Positions 6,710 through 14,886 are shown, counted from the first letter of the stretch. The stretch: DNA of 37,168 nt from Kitasatospora sp. SolWspMP-SS2h (GCF_003259315.1 NZ_QLLT01000045.1:1-37168), one strand, 5' to 3'. Made by a program: numbers and translations. Notes: a model not told the origin generated them from the letters alone.

Positions 6710-8263
6710 ATGACCGACACGACGGTGACCCGCACGCCTGCGGCCGACCACCCGCCCGCGACCGACCAGACCCGCTGGAGCCCGCGCCTCTGGGGCGCCC
6801 TGGTGGTGCTGTGCGCCGCGATGTTCCTCGACGCGCTCGACGTCTCGATGGTCGGCGTCGCCCTGCCCTCCATCGGCGCCGACCTGCACCTGTCCGACTC
6901 CGCCCTCCAGTGGGTGGTGAGCGGCTACGTCCTCGGCTACGGCGGGCTGCTGCTGCTCGGCGGCCGCGCGGCCGACCTGCTCGGCCGCCGCCGGGTGTTC
7001 CTGGTGGCCCTGGCCGTCTTCGCCGCCGCCTCGCTGCTCGGCGGCCTGGTGGACAGCGGGCCGCTGCTGATCGGCGCCCGCTTCCTCAAGGGCGTCAGCG
7101 CCGCGTTCACCGCCCCGGCCGGCCTGTCCATCATCACGACCACGTTCCCGGAGGGCCCGGCCCGCAACCGCGCGCTGTCCATCTACACCACCTGCTCGGC
7201 CGCCGGCTTCTCGCTCGGCCTGGTGATCAGCGGCCTGCTGACGTCGGCGGGCTGGCGGCTGACGTTCCTGATGCCCGTCCCGGTCGCCCTGATCGCGCTG
7301 GTCGCCGGCGTCAGGCTGCTGCCCCGGCGGCACGACGGGCACCGCGCCTCCGGCGGGTACGACCTGGCGGGCGCGGTCACCGGCACCGCGGCCGTGCTGC
7401 TGCTGGTCTTCACGGTGACGGAGGCCCAGGGCGCGGGCTGGCTGTCGGTCCGCACGATCGGGTCGCTGCTGCTGGTGGCGGCGCTGGCCGCGGCCTTCCT
7501 CGCCATCGAGGCGCGCACCGCCCACCCGCTGGTCCGGCTCGGCATCTTCCGCGACGCGGGCGTCCGCCGGGCGAACCTGACGGCGCTGACGCTGATGGGC
7601 AGTTACGCGGGCTTCCAGTTCGTGGCCACGCTGTACCTCCAGCGGCTGCTGGGCTGGTCCGCGCTGGAGACGGCGCTCGGGCTGCTGCCCGGCGGCGCGG
7701 TGGTGGCCTTCTCGGCGGGCGCCGTCGGCCGGCTGCTGGACAGGTACGGCCCGGCCCGGGTGCTGCCGGTCGGCGTGGCCTCGATGGCCCTCGGGTACGC
7801 GCTGTTCCTCCGGCTGGACGAGCACAGCGGCTTCCTCGGCCTGGTGCTGCCCAGCATGCTGCTGATCGGCGCGGGCTTCGCGCTGGCCTTCCCCTCGATC
7901 AACGTGGCGGCCACCTCGGGGGTGGCGGACGACGAGCAGGGCCTGGCCTCGGGCCTGGTGAACACCGCGCTCCAGGTCGGCGGCGCGATCGTGCTGGCCG
8001 TCACCACCGCGGTGCTCACCGCGGGCAGCGCAGGCGGCACCGACGCGCACGCCCAACTGGCTGGCTACCGGACCGCGTTGCTGCTGGTGACGGGCACCAC
8101 GGCGCTCGGCCTGCTGGTCGCGCTGACGGGCGCGGTCCGGGCCGGTCGCCGCGGCCCGGCGGCCGATCCGGCCCCGGTGCCCGACTACGTCTACCCCGCG
8201 GCGCCGGCGGCGGCGCGCCCGGCGGAGACCTCCGCGTCGGAGGCGCTGCTGTCGGAGCGCTGA
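6710..8263 (+). CDS. MFS transporter, DHA2/EmrB-QacA-type exporter
   Basis: 517 aa with about 14 hydrophobic segments, as in the 14-helix DHA2 drug:H+ antiporters. LDALDVSMVGVALPSIGADL at the first helix matches the DHA2 helix-1 signature with its membrane Asp. GGRAADLLGRRRVF is the motif A loop between helices 2 and 3. The C-terminal tail is Ala/Pro-rich and cytosolic. The start ATG is placed at 6710 because a TACCGT -10 precedes it by eight bases. An upstream in-frame ATG at 6668 would fall inside the promoter. It is controlled by the divergent MarR regulator and probably exports a toxic compound or antibiotic, but the substrate cannot be read from sequence. Confidence 0.9.
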   Translation: MTDTTVTRTPAADHPPATDQTRWSPRLWGALVVLCAAMFLDALDVSMVGVALPSIGADLHLSDSALQWVVSGYVLGYGGLLLLGGRAADLLGRRRVFLVALAVFAAASLLGGLVDSGPLLIGARFLKGVSAAFTAPAGLSIITTTFPEGPARNRALSIYTTCSAAGFSLGLVISGLLTSAGWRLTFLMPVPVALIALVAGVRLLPRRHDGHRASGGYDLAGAVTGTAAVLLLVFTVTEAQGAGWLSVRTIGSLLLVAALAAAFLAIEARTAHPLVRLGIFRDAGVRRANLTALTLMGSYAGFQFVATLYLQRLLGWSALETALGLLPGGAVVAFSAGAVGRLLDRYGPARVLPVGVASMALGYALFLRLDEHSGFLGLVLPSMLLIGAGFALAFPSINVAATSGVADDEQGLASGLVNTALQVGGAIVLAVTTAVLTAGSAGGTDAHAQLAGYRTALLLVTGTTALGLLVALTGAVRAGRRGPAADPAPVPDYVYPAAPAAARPAETSASEALLSER

Positions 8264-8336
8264 GGAGGGCCCGGGCGGTCGACCCCTCGCCGCCCCGAGC
8301 ACTCCGACCGCCGCCCGTCGGATCGTCCTCGGGGAG

Positions 8337-8371
8337 CCGGCTCCACCAAACCCCCGTGTTGGTGGAGCCGG
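8337..8371 (+). terminator. Stem-loop terminator after the MFS gene
   Basis: A perfect 13-bp stem (8337-8349 with 8359-8371) with a nine-base loop lies about 75 bases after the MFS stop codon. It has no T-run. Confidence 0.75.
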
Positions 8372-8602
8372 TGCGCGGTCCGCCCCCGGCCGGGCCCGAA
8401 CGGTTCGGGCGGGCGGCGCGGTGCGGGCTTCGGAGCAGACACCATGGCAGTTGGCCGGGCCACGGTCAATGCACCCGGCCGCTCCGAGACCCAACCGACG
8501 CACTGCTCAAGGGGGTTGAGCCGCACCCCGCGCCACCGGCGCACCACCCGGGCCCCCGGCAGGTCGGACGAGCAGATGGACCGGCAGCCGGACCGGCGGC
8601 CC
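8372..8602. other. Intergenic stretch without a recognised gene
   Basis: This stretch lies between the MFS terminator and the end of the XRE gene. Apart from a small CTCAA-GGGGG-TTGAG hairpin (8506-8520), I see no feature. Open frames crossing it lack a ribosome binding site and protein-like composition. Confidence 0.4.
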
Positions 8603-9469
8603 CTACTGGTTCTTGAGGATGGACTGCAGCAGGTCGAGGGTCTGCTGCGGGGTGAGGCTGTCCACGCACAGCCGCTCCATCACCTGGAGGTACTCGTCGA
8701 CGTCGTCGCGCTTGTCCAGGTAGAGGGCGCTGGTGAGCTGCTCCAGGTAGACCACGTCGGGCAGGTCCTGCTCGGGGAAGCGCAGCACCGAGAAGGCGCC
8801 GCTCTCACCGGCGTGCGCGCCGAACCGGAACGGCATCACCTGGACCACCACGCTGGGGAGTTGGGCCAGTTCCACCAGGTGCTCCAGCTGGGCCCGCATC
8901 ACCTCGGGGCCGCCGACCGGGCGGCGCAGCGCGGCCTCGTCGATGACGGCCCAGAACGTGGGGCCGCGCCCGTCGGTGATCAGCTTCTGGCGGCGGGCGC
9001 GCAGGGTGACCCGGCGGCCGATCTCGGCCTCGTCCAGGGTGGGCCGGTTCTGGGCGAAGATCGCCCGGGCGTACTCCTCGCACTGGAGCAGGCCGGGGAC
9101 GAACTGCACCTCGTAGGTGCGGATGAGGGCGGCGGCCTCCTCCAGGCCGATGTAGGTCTGGAACCAGTTGGGCAGCACGTCGTTGTAACTGTGCCACCAG
9201 CCGGACTTGTTGGCCTCGCGGACCAGCGCCAGGAGGGCTTCCCGGTCGGGGCCGGCAGCGAGCCCGTAGAGGCTGAGCAGGTCGGCGACGTCGCGCTCCT
9301 TGAAGGAGACCCGGCCGAGTTCCATCCGGCTGATCTTGGACTCCGAGGCGCGGATCGCGTAGCCGGCGTCCTCCCGGGTGATGGCGCACCCCTCGCGGAG
9401 TCGACGGAGCTGCGAGCCGAGGAGGATGCGGCGCACCATCGAGCCCCCGCCGGGCTGAACTGTGGTCAT
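8603..9469 (-). CDS. XRE-family regulator with DUF5753 (WhiJ-like)
   Basis: 288 aa. An N-terminal helix-turn-helix of the XRE class spans about 18-70 (LRRLREGCAITREDAGYAIRASESKISRMELGRVSFKERDV). It is followed by the DUF5753/Scr1-type sensor domain from about 100 to 280, with the characteristic TYIGLEEAA, EVQFVPGLLQCEEYARAI and VVVQVMPF segments. Streptomyces encodes many such proteins, WhiJ being the studied example, usually beside a DUF397 protein and often an RsbW-like ATPase. Both are found within 1.5 kb here. The start ATG at 9469 has GGAGG nine bases upstream. It probably binds the palindromes in the upstream intergenic region and at the DUF397 promoter, with DUF397 acting as a modulator. 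Its target genes are unknown. Confidence 0.88.
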   Translation of the reverse strand: MTTVQPGGGSMVRRILLGSQLRRLREGCAITREDAGYAIRASESKISRMELGRVSFKERDVADLLSLYGLAAGPDREALLALVREANKSGWWHSYNDVLPNWFQTYIGLEEAAALIRTYEVQFVPGLLQCEEYARAIFAQNRPTLDEAEIGRRVTLRARRQKLITDGRGPTFWAVIDEAALRRPVGGPEVMRAQLEHLVELAQLPSVVVQVMPFRFGAHAGESGAFSVLRFPEQDLPDVVYLEQLTSALYLDKRDDVDEYLQVMERLCVDSLTPQQTLDLLQSILKNQ

Positions 9470-9831
9470 CTGACCAAACCTCCACGTGGACGGACCAGTT
9501 GCACAGTCTGCCATCAGTCGGGCGCACTGAGTGCCGGTAGTGGCACAGCAGGTTGCCGCTTCGGCCACTCCGGTGTCCATCTTGCACGTGCATCCGGACC
9601 ATGCATATGCCAATCGCACGACTGCACGTGAATCGACTCTTGCATCTGCCGTGAGCGCAGAGGACCATGGTGCACGTGCACTTGCACGCCCTGGCAATCC
9701 CGCGGGCACCGCGTCGACCCCATGCGCGAATCCGCACACCTTCCCGGCAACGCCCGCGCGTCGCTGGGTACTTGCGTGTGCGGACCGGTCGGCCGACGGT
9801 CCGGCGGCCGAGCGAGTCGGAGGTGACCGGC
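9470..9831. promoter_or_regulatory. Divergent control region of the XRE and ATPase genes
   Basis: This 362-bp intergenic region has no gene. It contains TGCACGTGCA twice (9583-9592 and 9671-9680, the second within the 12-bp palindrome GTGCACGTGCAC at 9670-9681) and a partial copy TGCACGTGAA at 9623-9632. It also holds ATGCATATGC (9601-9610), the palindrome TCCACGTGGA (9481-9490) next to the XRE ribosome binding site, and an inverted repeat GTGCC-N6-GGCAC (9531-9546). Promoter hexamers are not clear. The repeated site is a likely operator for the XRE protein. Confidence 0.55.
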
Positions 9832-10404
9832 ATGGCCCCGGTGGGTCCCGCCGTGTCCGCCCCCTTATGGGAGGAGCTCTTCATGAGCACCGGTACGGTC
9901 CTGGCGACCGACCCTCATGTGGTCAGCTGCACTCTCGCTCCCCGCTTCGAAGCCGTGCGCACCGCGCGGGAGTTCACCAGACGGTCGCTGGACGCGTGGG
10001 GGCTCGGGGACATCTTCGACGACGTGGCCCTGGTGGCCTCGGAGTTGGTGACCAACGCGCTGCGGCACGCGCTCGGCCAGAGCGAGCCATCGCTGGTGCC
10101 CGCGCAGAGCGCTCCGCAGTCGGCGGCCGGATCGCTGCCGATCCGGATCAGCCTGGTGCACCGCGCGCCGCAGGTGGTCTGCGCGGTCAGCGACCCGTCC
10201 AGCACCGGGCCGATCGCCCGGGAGGCCGACTTCGTGGCCGAGTCCGGCCGCGGCCTGCACCTGGTGGACTCCTTCTCCCGCTCCTGGGGCTGGCACCCGC
10301 TGGCCGGCGCCGGGAAGGTGGTCTGGGCGCTGTTCGACGCCCGCACGGAGCAGCCGGGCCCGGAGCAGCTGTCGAACGCCGGCCGGCACCGCCGCTCCGC
10401 CTGA
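9832..10404 (+). CDS. ATP-binding protein, RsbW/SpoIIAB-like (HATPase)
   Basis: 190 aa GHKL-type ATPase domain of the anti-sigma/serine kinase class. The N box is VALVASELVTNALRHA. The G1-like segment is AVSDPSS, and the G2-like segment ESGRGLHLVDSFSRSWGW holds the Gly-rich lid. Such small ATPases accompany XRE/DUF397 sets in Streptomyces (AbaA-locus type), and some act as anti-sigma factors. Two in-frame starts each have a well-placed Shine-Dalgarno sequence: ATG 9832 with GGAGGTGA, and ATG 9883 with GGGAGGAG. I took the first because its SD match is longer. The shorter form (173 aa) still contains the whole domain. It ends opposite the convergent DUF397 gene. Confidence 0.82.
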   Translation: MAPVGPAVSAPLWEELFMSTGTVLATDPHVVSCTLAPRFEAVRTAREFTRRSLDAWGLGDIFDDVALVASELVTNALRHALGQSEPSLVPAQSAPQSAAGSLPIRISLVHRAPQVVCAVSDPSSTGPIAREADFVAESGRGLHLVDSFSRSWGWHPLAGAGKVVWALFDARTEQPGPEQLSNAGRHRRSA

Positions 10405-10494
10405 CACCCACACCGCCCGCCCGTCCGCGGCGCGGCGCGGTGACGGTGGCACGCCCCCGGGCCCGCCACGCCCACGGCCGGTCGCACCCGAAGG

Positions 10495-10569
10495 GGCCGG
10501 AGGGTCCGGAAGGCCCGAAAGGGCCGAGAGGGCCGAAAGGGCCGGAGCAGCACGACCGGAGCAGCACGA
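10495..10569. repeat. 9-bp tandem repeat (about 6 copies) plus a 14-bp duplication
   Basis: Degenerate nine-base units of the form GGCCGAAAG run from 10495 to 10548. They are followed by CCGGAGCAGCACGA twice (10542-10555 and 10556-10569). Read on the minus strand they give a collagen-like Gly-Pro-Phe pattern, but no supported gene. The region is convergent intergenic. Confidence 0.85.
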
Positions 10570-10570
10570 A

Positions 10571-10598
10571 GGCCGTCGTGGGAACTCCCACGACGGCC
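10571..10598. terminator. Bidirectional terminator between the ATPase and DUF397 genes
   Basis: A perfect 12-bp stem (10571-10582 with 10587-10598) with an AACT loop lies between two convergent genes, 25 bases from the DUF397 stop. Confidence 0.8.
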
Positions 10599-10623
10599 CG
10601 GACACACGGGGGTCGGCCCTCGG

Positions 10624-10866
10624 TCAGGGCGTGCCGCCCAGGTGGTCGAACTCCCCGTCCTTGACGCCGAGCAGCATCGCGGTGATCTCGTCCCGGGTGT
10701 AGACCAGCGCCGGCCCCTGCGGGAAGCGCGAGTTGCGCATCGCCACGTCACCGTTCGGCAGCGCGGCGAATTCCACGCAGTTGCCCTTCGAGTTGCTGTG
10801 ACGGCTCTTCTGCCAGACCACCCCGTCCAGGTCCGTCGCCGCCATGCCGTTGTACGCCTCACGCAT
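10624..10866 (-). CDS. DUF397 domain-containing protein
   Basis: 80 aa. It shows the DUF397 pattern: WQKSRHSNSKGNCVEFAALPNGDVAMRNSR, then GPALVYTRDEITAMLLGVKDGEFDHL. These small proteins are partners of WhiJ-like XRE/DUF5753 regulators and are thought to counteract or modulate them. The ATG at 10866 is preceded by GGGGAGAG at an ideal distance. A TATCAT -10 and a TGCACGTGCA palindrome lie upstream. The ortholog of the XRE partner is encoded 1.1 kb away on the same strand, with the ATPase gene between them. Confidence 0.88.
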   Translation of the reverse strand: MREAYNGMAATDLDGVVWQKSRHSNSKGNCVEFAALPNGDVAMRNSRFPQGPALVYTRDEITAMLLGVKDGEFDHLGGTP

Positions 10867-10907
10867 TGTTCTCTCCCCATAGCCCGGCGAACGCCTCACT
10901 TGACGTG

Positions 10908-10936
10908 ATGATAGCTCTCCTGCACGTGCATCAGCA
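10908..10936 (-). promoter_or_regulatory. DUF397 promoter with operator in the spacer
   Basis: On the minus strand TATCAT (10913-10908) is a strong -10, and TGCTGA (10936-10931) a weak -35 with 17-bp spacing. The palindrome TGCACGTGCA (10921-10930) fills the spacer. The same 10-mer occurs twice in the XRE/ATPase control region, so one regulator probably serves all three genes. The predicted leader is about 35 nt. Confidence 0.65.
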
Positions 10937-11214
10937 TGGGAAATTTCCTGTGCAAAAGAACGTGCCGATGCCGACACCATCCCTTCACAGCAGCGTAATT
11001 GACCGTGCGTAAGCGGACACAGCCGGGCGAAACGCCAGTCACTCCATGACCGTCCGCACACAATCGCCAGCGCGTTGTCGATCATCACCACCTTCCACGC
11101 GGCTCACAGGCAGTCACGATTCCCCCTGTGATCACTGTCACTTCCCGGCGGAAAGCCGCCCGCTGTCGGCATCCGGCTGCAACGCGCGCGGGCACATGTC
11201 CTACGATCTGGCGC
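10937..11214. other. Intergenic region upstream of the CbiX-like gene
   Basis: No gene is seen. GC content is lower than in flanking genes near 10950-11010. A TACGAT -10 (11202-11207) lies seven bases before the ATG at 11215, suggesting a leaderless transcript. The -35 is unclear. Confidence 0.45.
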
Positions 11215-12114
11215 ATGAGCACCGCAGCCATCCCGGGCGCGCCACTGCCCGTCCGTACGCCAGGCTCCCGTGCGCGGGGGCGCCACCGCCGTCCCGAGCG
11301 CCCCGAGATCATGCCCGGTTCGCCCGCCCTGGTGCTGGCGGTCCCGGCCGCCGCCGGGCCGGAGAGCCGCCCGGTCGTCGAGGAGCTGCTGTCCGTCGTC
11401 CGCACCGAGCAGTCGGGCATCGAGGTGACGGCGGCCTACCTGGGCGGTGAGGGCGCGCCGACGGTCGCCGACCTGCTGTCGGCCGCCGCCGAGGCGGGCC
11501 TGCCCGCGCCGCTGGTGGTCCCGCTGGTCCCCGGGCCGCACGACTTCCTGCCCGAACTGCACAAGCTGGCCGCCGAGACCGGCGCCCGGGTGCTGGACCC
11601 GCTGGGCCCGCACCCGCTGCTGGCCGAGGCCGTGCACGTGCGGCTGTCCGAGGCCGGGCTGGCCCGGGCCGACCGGGCCCGGCTGTTCGCCATCGCCACC
11701 GCCGCCGACGGCGTGGTGCTGACCACGGTCGGCGGCGAGGAGGCCGCGGCCTCGGCGGGCATCACCGGCGTGCTGCTGGCCTCCCGGCTGGCGGTCCCCG
11801 TGGTCCCGGCCGCGCTGGACGTGCCGGGTTCGGTCGCCGCGGCCGTCGCGCACCTGCGGGCCACCGGCTCCGAGCGCCCGGCGCTGGCCCCGCTGGTGAT
11901 CGGCCCGGAGGCCGACCCCGAACTGCTGGCCACCGCCGCCGAGGAGACCGGCTGCGCGAGCGCCGCCCCGATCGGCGCCTACCCGACGGTGGGCCAGCTG
12001 ATCGCCTCCGCCTACCTGGCCGCGCTCCCCGAGCCGACCCAGGAGCAGCTGGAGGCCGCCGAGGCCGCGGCCGAGCAGCAGCGCACCAGCTCGGGGGCGC
12101 ACGCCGCGCGCTGA
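11215..12114 (+). CDS. CbiX/sirohydrochlorin chelatase-like protein, probably degenerate
   Basis: 299 aa with two CbiX-like halves (about 38-160 and 165-290). Recognisable features are the PALVLAV first strand, the VVEELLSVV helix, and VVPLVPGPHDFLPEL around His109, the position of the second metal-binding His in CbiX chelatases. In active chelatases the first strand ends in HGSR. Here it reads VPAAAGPESR, so the first metal-chelating His is absent. The second half has no obvious His pair either. It may be a non-chelatase relative or bind metal differently. The ATG at 11215 follows a TACGAT -10 by seven bases. It appears to be a single-gene unit, closed by a 15-bp stem terminator. Confidence 0.7.
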   Translation: MSTAAIPGAPLPVRTPGSRARGRHRRPERPEIMPGSPALVLAVPAAAGPESRPVVEELLSVVRTEQSGIEVTAAYLGGEGAPTVADLLSAAAEAGLPAPLVVPLVPGPHDFLPELHKLAAETGARVLDPLGPHPLLAEAVHVRLSEAGLARADRARLFAIATAADGVVLTTVGGEEAAASAGITGVLLASRLAVPVVPAALDVPGSVAAAVAHLRATGSERPALAPLVIGPEADPELLATAAEETGCASAAPIGAYPTVGQLIASAYLAALPEPTQEQLEAAEAAAEQQRTSSGAHAAR

Positions 12115-12130
12115 CCCCGGCCCACGGACC

Positions 12131-12173
12131 GCGACGGGCGGGAGCAGCGCATCGACGCGCTCCCGCCCGTCGC
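12131..12173 (+). terminator. Terminator after the CbiX-like gene
   Basis: A 15-bp perfect stem (12131-12145 with 12159-12173) begins 16 bases after the stop codon. The 190 bases that follow hold only short CCGGCCCGCAGCAC repeats before the convergent G8 gene ends. Confidence 0.8.
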
Positions 12174-12362
12174 GCTTCCCCGCCACCGGCCTGCGGCCCG
12201 TCACCGTCCCGCGCCCCGACCCAGACGGCGCCCCGATCCGGACGGCGGCCCCGGCGCGACCTCGACCCGCAGCACCGGCCCGCAGCACGGCCTGTGCCAC
12301 CCGGCCCGCAGCACCGCCCATGCCGCCCGGCCCGCGCCGGTTCAAGCCCGCGGCCCGCCGGT

Positions 12363-14540
12363 TCAGCCCGCCGTGATCCGCCCGGTCCGCGGCGCGCTGT
12401 CGGTGAAGGCGAGCGCGGGCAGGGCCACCGGTCGCGGCGGGACGGGCGCCTCGGCCGGCGCGGTGACGGCGTTCCACCGGCTGCCCGCCACTCCCTGCCC
12501 CCCGCTCCCGCCGCCACCACCGCTGTCCCCGCCTCCCCCGCCCTTGCTGAGCGCGACGGTCTGCGTCTGCCCGGCTGGGCGGAACAGGATGCGGGTCGGG
12601 TCGGGCGACTCCGGGTCGAGCCACAGTTCGCTGCCTGCCGGGCCGCCGAACTCGCAGTCCAGCACCGCGATGTCGTCGGGCTTCCCGTCGTCGGTGGCCC
12701 GGAACGCCACCCCGGCCCTGCGGTAGCCGGTCAGCCGGCTGCGGCTCAGGGTGACGGTCTCCCCGGCGAGTTGGTGCTTGAGCGTGGCCACCGCGTAGTC
12801 GGACTGCCCGGCGGCGTCGATCAGCAGCCCGTCGAGGACGGTGCCCCGGTCGCGGCCGAGCGCGTGCACCGCGATGCCGCCGGCGGCGTTGCCGTACAGC
12901 ACCGAGGCGGTGTAGTCGAAGTCGTTCAGGTAGGCGCCGTGCTCGATGCCCCAGCCGCCGTTGTGGTAGGCCGCGTACTGGGTGACGGTGTGGTGGTGCT
13001 CGGCGTTCAGCCAGACGAAGACGCCGTTCTCCAGGTTGTTGTGCGCCAGGCAGCGTTCGAAGGTCCAGACGCCCTCGCTGGTCTCCGGCCACTCGTAGCC
13101 GGACGCGCCGGTGGCGCCCTGGACGCCGACGGCCACGCAGTCCCGGGCCGAGGAGCCCGTCCCGGCGCCGAGGCTGAACCCGGTGAGCCGGTAGCCGCGC
13201 GGGTTGGGCTCGAAGACGGTGCGGGAGGCGACGCAGCCCTCGTAGGCGATGTCGTCGGACGGGCCCTGCGGGGTGCGGGTGTCGATCGGGCCGTCCCACC
13301 AGTAGGCGTCCTCCCAGGTCTCGTGGGAGATGCAGCCGCGGAAGGTGATGCCGTGGCTGGCGTGCGGCACGAAGGCGTGGCTGCCGGTGTCGCGGACCAC
13401 CACGCCCTCGACCACGGTGCCGCGCGAGGTGTCCAGCAGCATGTGGAAGTGCAGCCCGTACCGGCCCAGCACCGCTTCGGTGACCGGCTTCCCCTCCCAG
13501 GTGTCCTTGCCGTCGGCGCGCGGGCCGAGCCAGCGCAGCGCGGCGTGCCGGACGTCGGGCGGGCGGCTGGAGGTGAGGTGGACGTGCGCCCGGCCCTGCG
13601 CGGTGCCCTCGACCCGGACGTTGCGGCTGAGGTTGAGCACCTCCGCGCCGAAGGTCGCGCCGCCGCCGAGCGCCACCCGGGGGTGGGCGTGCCGCAGCGG
13701 GGCGGTCAGGGTGACGGTGGCGCCGTCGACCCGCGCGACGGTCACCAGGTCGTACGCGGTGGAGAAGTCCTCGGTGTCGGGCGGCGCGGTGGGGGTGACG
13801 GCCAGTTCGTCGCCGGGCTGCCAGCCCTCGGGGGCGGCGGCCAGCTTCAGCGCGGTGTCGCCGGGCCGGAGGTCGGTGGCGGCCCGGGTCCAGGCGGTGC
13901 GGGGGGCGCCGTCCAGGCGCAGGTAGCCCTGGCCGGTGACCCAGAGGCCGGTGTCGCTGTCGACGACGGTCATGCCGCCGCCCGCGAAGCGGCGCTCGTC
14001 GACGTGCGGGAAGCGCAGGGTGTGGGTGTGCGCGGCGTCGGGGGCCAGCGCCAGGACGCCGCGCACCTCGACGTTGCCCGCGCTGGCCAGGGTGAGCGTC
14101 CGGTCCGCGGCGAAGACCAGCGAGCCGCTCCGCTCCACCAGCAGCGAGCCGACCTCGGCGTCGGCGTCCAGCACCACCTTGTCGGTGATCCGCACCGCGC
14201 TGCCGGGGCCCGGCGGCCTGCCGCCCCAGCCCTCGGCGTCCGACCACTTGCGGCCGCCGCCGTCCAGCACCGGGGGCGGCACGGAGGGCTGCGGGCTGCC
14301 GGACGCGGGCGGCGGGGCGCCGGTGCCGTGCTGGTGGCCGGGGGGCGCGCTGGTGCCGGTGCCGAGCGGTCCGGGCCGGGCGGCGGGCTCGTCGGCCCCC
14401 GCCAGGGACTGCCGCAGGACCACTCCCCCGCCGAGGGCCGTCGCCGTCCCGACCGCCAGCCAGGTCAGCATCCTGCGCCGCCCGACCGGCGGGCGCCGGT
14501 GCCGCGCCGGGGGTTGCTCGCCGTTCCGCTGCTGTTCCAC
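12363..14540 (-). CDS. Exported G8 domain / right-handed beta-helix protein
   Basis: 725 aa. The N-terminus has a twin-arginine-like signal: GRRRMLTW (20-27) then a hydrophobic stretch to about residue 42. A Pro/Gly-rich linker follows, and then a G8 domain (about 97-215) beginning GGRKWSDAEGWGGRPPGPGSAV. In animals G8 domains occur in TMEM2/CEMIP hyaluronidases and fibrocystin. The central region (about 330-620) is a right-handed beta-helix with repeating His/Asn-rich turns (GLHFHMLLDTSRGTVVEGVVVRD, HNNLENGVFVWLNAEHHHTVT, YHNGGWGIEHGAYL), suggesting polysaccharide binding or cleavage. A Gly/Ser linker near the C-terminus precedes a short tail. The GTG start at 14540 is chosen because it gives the Tat-like signal close to the N-terminus. 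A TATGCT -10 lies at 14590-14585. The substrate is unknown. Confidence 0.78.
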   Translation of the reverse strand: MEQQRNGEQPPARHRRPPVGRRRMLTWLAVGTATALGGGVVLRQSLAGADEPAARPGPLGTGTSAPPGHQHGTGAPPPASGSPQPSVPPPVLDGGGRKWSDAEGWGGRPPGPGSAVRITDKVVLDADAEVGSLLVERSGSLVFAADRTLTLASAGNVEVRGVLALAPDAAHTHTLRFPHVDERRFAGGGMTVVDSDTGLWVTGQGYLRLDGAPRTAWTRAATDLRPGDTALKLAAAPEGWQPGDELAVTPTAPPDTEDFSTAYDLVTVARVDGATVTLTAPLRHAHPRVALGGGATFGAEVLNLSRNVRVEGTAQGRAHVHLTSSRPPDVRHAALRWLGPRADGKDTWEGKPVTEAVLGRYGLHFHMLLDTSRGTVVEGVVVRDTGSHAFVPHASHGITFRGCISHETWEDAYWWDGPIDTRTPQGPSDDIAYEGCVASRTVFEPNPRGYRLTGFSLGAGTGSSARDCVAVGVQGATGASGYEWPETSEGVWTFERCLAHNNLENGVFVWLNAEHHHTVTQYAAYHNGGWGIEHGAYLNDFDYTASVLYGNAAGGIAVHALGRDRGTVLDGLLIDAAGQSDYAVATLKHQLAGETVTLSRSRLTGYRRAGVAFRATDDGKPDDIAVLDCEFGGPAGSELWLDPESPDPTRILFRPAGQTQTVALSKGGGGGDSGGGGGSGGQGVAGSRWNAVTAPAEAPVPPRPVALPALAFTDSAPRTGRITAG

Positions 14541-14886
14541 CGCGACCGCCTTTCCGGGGCCCGCGACCCAGAGTCGTCGGGGGCAGCATAGGCGGAACGG
14601 CCGCCGGAAAGCGGCGGATTCCCTTTCGCTTAAGCATTCTGACGTACGGTCAGCCAACTGTTCGATGCCCGTGCCGGGGCGCTCCGCGCGGCACCCGCCG
14701 GGTGGACATACCGCCCGAACCAGGCAAATGCCACGCTCCAAATGCCGTAAAGCATGAATATAGCCCCATATCTAGACATAAAGCTATAAAGCGGACACAA
14801 GATCGCTTATCGACTGACGCCCGGGCAGGTTCCGCCACCCGTCCGGGAGTTCGCCGGATATCGCTTGATCGCCGATTCCGGGCCCT
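14541..14886. other. AT-rich divergent intergenic region
   Basis: No gene is seen. For the G8 gene there is a TATGCT -10 (14590-14585, minus). The palindrome CTGAC-GTACG-GTCAG (14639-14653) resembles a TetR-type operator. Bases 14725-14815 form a local AT-rich island with two AAATGCC and two ATAAAGC copies, which is unusual for this genome. Confidence 0.45.

Noticed and set aside
5003..8503. A 1166-codon minus-strand open frame
   Set aside because: It runs antisense through the M56 and MFS genes, overlaps the MarR gene out of frame, and has Arg/Pro/Ala-rich composition without domains. It is an artefact of high GC at third positions.
8191..8547. A 118-codon minus-strand frame after the MFS gene
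   Set aside because: It overlaps the MFS 3' end and its terminator, is Arg/Pro-rich, and has no Shine-Dalgarno sequence.
10187..10591. A collagen-like Gly-Pro-Phe minus-strand frame
   Set aside because: The repeat is generated by the 9-bp DNA repeat at 10495-10548, and the frame then runs antisense through the ATPase gene with no ribosome binding site.
12294..14591. A 765-codon plus-strand open frame
   Set aside because: It is the complement of the G8 protein gene. The G8 frame has a signal, domains and a ribosome binding site, whereas this one has none.
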